Source of the DNA: Schistocephalus solidus
Lineage: Eukaryota; Platyhelminthes; Cestoda; Diphyllobothriidea; Diphyllobothriidae
Assembly: GCA_017591395.1 (NCBI GenBank)
Contig: WEDG01004641.1
Location: 100,081 to 164,080 of the forward strand
Length of the DNA: 64,000 bases
Direction: 5' to 3'
Shown here: piece after piece, positions 60,793 through 64,000 of the stretch
How positions within the stretch are numbered: position 1 is the stretch's first letter
Layout of the letters: each line of letters starts with the position of its first letter
Translations under genes and position numbers: made by a program
The notes under the pieces: generated by a model
What the model was told of the DNA's origin: nothing
Databases searched by the model: none
Seen by the model: the letters and a program-made list of their open reading frames with translations, nothing else

Positions 60793-61619
60793 CGCTGCAG
60801 GAAGTGCAAACCGCACAATCAGCTGAGAAGTGACCTAGAATGAAATTGAAACTAACGTTGATCGTTAGCTCAAGGTTATAAGAAACAATGGTGATAAAGA
60901 AAATATTCAGTACAGCCGGTCTCAATCGTTGCAAGAAACCCGAGTGGCTTATGCTGAAATTTGCCAGCTTCTGTAATGGTATCAAACCATCACCATGAAT
61001 GATACGCCTTTTATGTCAATTCGGTGTCCTTACCAGTTGCCATGCGTTCAGTCATCACTGCCGTTGGCAGTTCAAAAGGTGTACTTAGTTATTGGTGGTA
61101 GCCCAAATTGGTTCTCCAACAATACAAATATATGAGGATTTCCCAGTGAATGAGCGCTCAAATTTTAATAAATTTAAGCTCTCGACGACAGTGGCAAGAG
61201 TTAGACTCGGCAGAATTGCCCAAGTCAGAGAAGGCGCTCTCTCGTCTATCCACCCCAGTTTTTGACTCCTAACGCATCACTGATAAGGATTTAAAAATTC
61301 CAAGAAATTACTCCCATGGGTTACGCAGAAAACCAATTGGTGCGTTTGAAAAATATACTTGCTCTCGCACTAACACAGAGTGCAAAAATTGTCCCGAGGT
61401 GGAATAGGGACACTCAAATAATAAAGAGCCATATGGAAACGTGAACTGACAGTTATATTAGCTTAAAACTCAAAAAGAGGCACGTCTGGCCAGGTAAATG
61501 GTCAGAAATAGACATTTTATTCAAATAATAAATAAAGTGATAATAGGTTCCTCGCACTCAGAATTTTGACGAGGTTGAACAAACACGCACGTCATTTTAT
61601 TTAGGGAAGTAGGATTTCG
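60793..61619. other. Upstream flank of UBE2H
   Basis: Presumed promoter and 5'UTR region of UBE2H. I see no TATA box or other clear element; no gene or repeat recognised. Confidence 0.45.
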
Positions 61620-62600
61620 CACTTGAGCTCCCCACTTTCACCCTTTCGTCTTCAGAAAAGCAAAATAATGGAGCGCGCTATAAAAGGACATATTATGCAG
61701 GTCCTGAACGAAAACAACCTATTGTGTAACGCTCGACATAGTTTTCGTCCCGGACGCTCTTGTCTCCCGACATTTCTTTATTCGCATGATAAATGTACGA
61801 GCTCGGAAGACAGGGGAAATCATATAGAATTTGTATCCTTTGACTTCCGAAAAGCTTTTGATAGAGTAACACACTGACTTCTCATTCAAAAGATGTGTAG
61901 GAGATAGTAATTTGAGGCAGAATGTTCATATTCATCTCGCATATGAGATCCAAGCCTGGCGACCGTGAACCCATCAGGATTACAACCTCCTCGAAAGGGT
62001 GCAGCGGGGAGCCACAGAAAAAGTAAGAGGTCAAATTGAACTACCAGGTGAGATCAGCCTAAATAACCTAAAGCTCTATCCCCTGAGTTATAGGCAGTTG
62101 CGCGGAGAATTGATACAAACCTTCCGTATCGTGCGTAGCATGGATTGCGCACTCCTGTGTGATGAATTTCCAACTTGCCACTACGACTATTCTCCGAGGT
62201 CATCCATTCAAACTACGTGTGTCCCAAGGAATATGGGATGTGAGGAAGTATTTTTACTCCAACAGTGTTGTGGAACCGAGGAATAGCCTAGCCCTCGAGA
62301 CTCACGCACCTTTTGTCATATTTTTGATCGCCTTTTGTAGTTTTGCATCCCAAACGGTTTCTCTGTATACCACACTAAATTTTACGTTACAAATAGGGTA
62401 CTTAAAGGACCATGCCTATTTCACTTAATAAATTGAATTGAATTGAATTGATTATCATGTACCGGTCTGTAGAGGCATTCAAAGATCGGCTTGACATACA
62501 TATGTTGCAGCACCATGAAGACTATGTGACGACTCAACCTTAAAAATACCAGTGGAAAACGTAAATCTGCGTGCATTCAATTGACTGTCACATCTTTAAA
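61620..62600 (+). pseudogene. CR1-like LINE relic, RT start and C-terminus
   Basis: 61640-61876 reads SKIMERAIKGHIMQVLNENN, FRPGRSCLPT and FVSFDFRKAFDRVTH (RT motif A). RT motifs B and C are missing: 61960 resumes with YNLLERVQRGATEKVRGQ, LKLYPLSYRQLRGELIQTFR and the C-terminal RGHPFKLR and NSVVEPRNSL. After an insert, SVEAFKDRLDIHMLQHH (62465-62515) completes the usual C-terminus. It is an internally deleted, dead copy. Confidence 0.82.
62297..62460 (+). repeat. Nested insert with AATTG-repeat tail
   Basis: Splits the LINE C-terminus between NSL and SVEAFKDRLD. It ends in TTAATAAATTGAATTG plus further AATTG units (62426-62452), a tail like those of CR1/RTE-type LINEs. It is probably the 5'-truncated 3' end of a related LINE. 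Confidence 0.6.
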
Positions 62601-62878
62601 TTGCTTCGAATTCCTGCGAAGTGCATGCAACAAATAGGGAGATCCAAGGCGTAAGTCTATTGTATAATAATTCGTATAATTCAGTATTTATAAGGGAGAT
62701 AGGCAGAGCCTCTGAAAACCCTTTTTACATATAGACGCTAGCAAAATATGCAATTTTACATGGGGATAGTCGTTTTAGTAGATCGAGCATTGCTGTCGAC
62801 TAAATATATGTCCATCAAGTAAAAATTCATCAAGTCTTCTTTTAAACATTTAAACACTTTCAGCCTGAACAACCAAAA

Positions 62879-63103
62879 ATGGCAGTTTGTTCCATTCTCC
62901 AATCACTGTTTAAGCTTTTGAGTAGTCATACATTAAATCCCCTTACCACTGTGAGGCAGTTTGACCACCCTCGGCGCAGCAGTCATCGCAATGTCTTTTT
63001 ATTTCTTCCATTAGCTCGCACAGTTAAGTATCGTCGATTCTTTTCGGTAAACGCCATAGCCATGTGGAATAAACTTCCCCATAATATAAAAATCCAGTAA
63101 AGT
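62879..63103 (+). pseudogene. LINE C-terminal fragment
   Basis: Contains RQFDHPRRSSHRNVF, LPLARTVKYRRFFSVNAIAMWNKLP split by the usual spacing: the R-S...R-N...L-P...R...Y...F...W-N-LP pattern at the C-terminus of CR1/Jockey-type RT proteins. Preceding sequence is not recognised. 62601-62878 holds nothing assigned. Confidence 0.75.
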
Positions 63104-63856
63104 TATTCTTTGCTAAAGATAACTATTACTAGTTTTTTTGCATTCAGAACAGTTTCCGAGAATTCTGGGCGCCGACACGGTAGAATCTGTTTCTTGTTCA
63201 ACGGAGTGCGCGGCGTCTGAACCCAATCCCAGGTGGTACCTTGAGGGATACGGCACCGTCTATGCAGCCTGCACCCATTGACTTCTTCGGCAGACAGTGA
63301 GCAACCGTGCACGGATGCACTATTGCCTGGGGCAGAATCCCGGTGCCTAGCAAAGACAGAGAGACTGCAAACAGACTGCAATTGTGTTAGCCTTTCCATG
63401 ATTTGAACTGCTATCATCTTACAGGCGGCAGTTTTTTCTCCTGAATAACATAAAGATAGGAAAAACACTTATAATGATGTACATTCAGGAGGTTTTTTCA
63501 CTGCTAGCCTGATCCCCACTGAATATTTCATCTGACAATGCCTGTAAACCAGTATTAAATACAACTATTATTATTATTATTAACTATTAAAAGAAGTTAG
63601 CCCGCACGTCAAGTTTAGCGTGTTTCCTTTTCAGTTTGTATTGGTGACCTAGGAGACTTGTCATGTTTGCCAATTCAAAAAAAGTCGGCCATCTGAAAAG
63701 CACAATCAACTCCTCTGACCAGTTTGAAGCCTAAGATCATATCCCTTCTGCATTGCCTATAAATAAATAAATTGTATATTTAAGGCCCAGAGAGCCCCAT
63801 CATTTCAAACTTAGTATCACGGTATAAACACCCAAACACGGCAGAACTACGTCATT
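63104..63856. other. Unassigned DNA
   Basis: A 121-codon minus-strand frame (63103-63468) has no recognised domain. A short segment near 63375-63400 (AATTGTGTTAGCCTTTCCAT) resembles 49292-49312, so an unnamed repeat may be present. A TTA trinucleotide run lies near 63567-63583. Confidence 0.4.
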
Positions 63857-64000
63857 TGACGACTTTAGGCCAATAAATACACTGCCAGCAGCCTCGAAGA
63901 TATTAGAGACCTTGATTAAAAGACAAGTTGATGCGTCACCTAACAGAGAATAACCTACTTAATGCGGCTCAGCATGGGTTTCTCGAAAAAGATCTTGTGA
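63857..64000 (+). pseudogene. CR1-like LINE, RT N-terminal part, cut by window end
   Basis: DFRPINTLPAASKILETLI then, one base out of frame, KLMRHLTENNLLNAAQHGFL: the RT block that precedes motif A in CR1-like elements. It continues past the window. The frameshift suggests decay. Confidence 0.75.

Noticed and set aside
60740..60816. Reading through intron 1 of UBE2H as one exon
   Set aside because: The read-through adds residues absent from the family, whereas GT-AG removal of 78 bases restores the expected KLIESKYEV.
63103..63468. 121-codon minus-strand frame as a gene
   Set aside because: No domain, no splice pattern, and part resembles sequence at 49.3 kb, so it is more likely repeat-derived.

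Overview
The window looks like repeat-rich nuclear DNA from a flatworm, most likely a cestode. I infer this from three things. The one host gene I can reconstruct has two 31-base introns, in keeping with the very small introns known from flatworm genes. The retroelements are Penelope-like elements with GIY-YIG tails, CR1-like LINEs, and an APE-type LINE with a C-terminal row of C2H2 zinc fingers, which I associate from memory with diphyllobothriid tapeworms. tRNA-derived SINE-like repeats and long CT, CTA and GAA microsatellites are also abundant. No bacterial-style operon, CRISPR array or virus was seen.

Layout. 1-1039 is the open but window-truncated minus-strand copy of the RT/zinc-finger LINE. 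1305-4071 holds two copies of a 1.2 kb repeat with a Penelope GIY-YIG fragment between them. 4-8 kb has a SINE, CT and GAA arrays and a Penelope 3' half that ends in a hammerhead-like motif. 8-16 kb is mostly featureless apart from microsatellites and one SINE. 16-34 kb holds four members of a terminal-inverted-repeat family with a degenerate telomere-like interior, a 288-base CTA array, two more Penelope relics (one with a YVDD motif), a Tc1/mariner relic and a tRNA-like Pol III unit. 34-44 kb is nested retroelement debris: an old plus-strand copy of the RT/zinc-finger LINE split by a SINE, a Penelope relic flanked by an inverted duplication, and a second Tc1 relic. 44.1-47.6 kb is the best-preserved element, with an RT reading frame of about 810 codons followed, one base out of frame, by five zinc fingers. 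48-57 kb holds SINE copies, two Penelope relics in opposite orientation and a decayed APE LINE of about 3 kb.

58.9-60.8 kb is the host gene, a six-coding-exon ubiquitin-conjugating enzyme of the UBE2H type on the minus strand, with all splice sites and the catalytic cysteine intact. 61.6-64 kb holds three CR1-like LINE fragments, one carrying a nested insert.

How the parts relate. Almost everything outside UBE2H is mobile DNA in different states of decay. The non-autonomous families (SINE-A, SINE-B and the inverted-repeat elements) presumably depend on enzymes of autonomous relatives. Two unrelated families, the Penelope termini and SINE-B, carry CTGATGA...GAAA strands in the order of a hammerhead ribozyme core. 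This is the most promising lead, but it is unproven. All alignments were made by eye; identities and ends are approximate.
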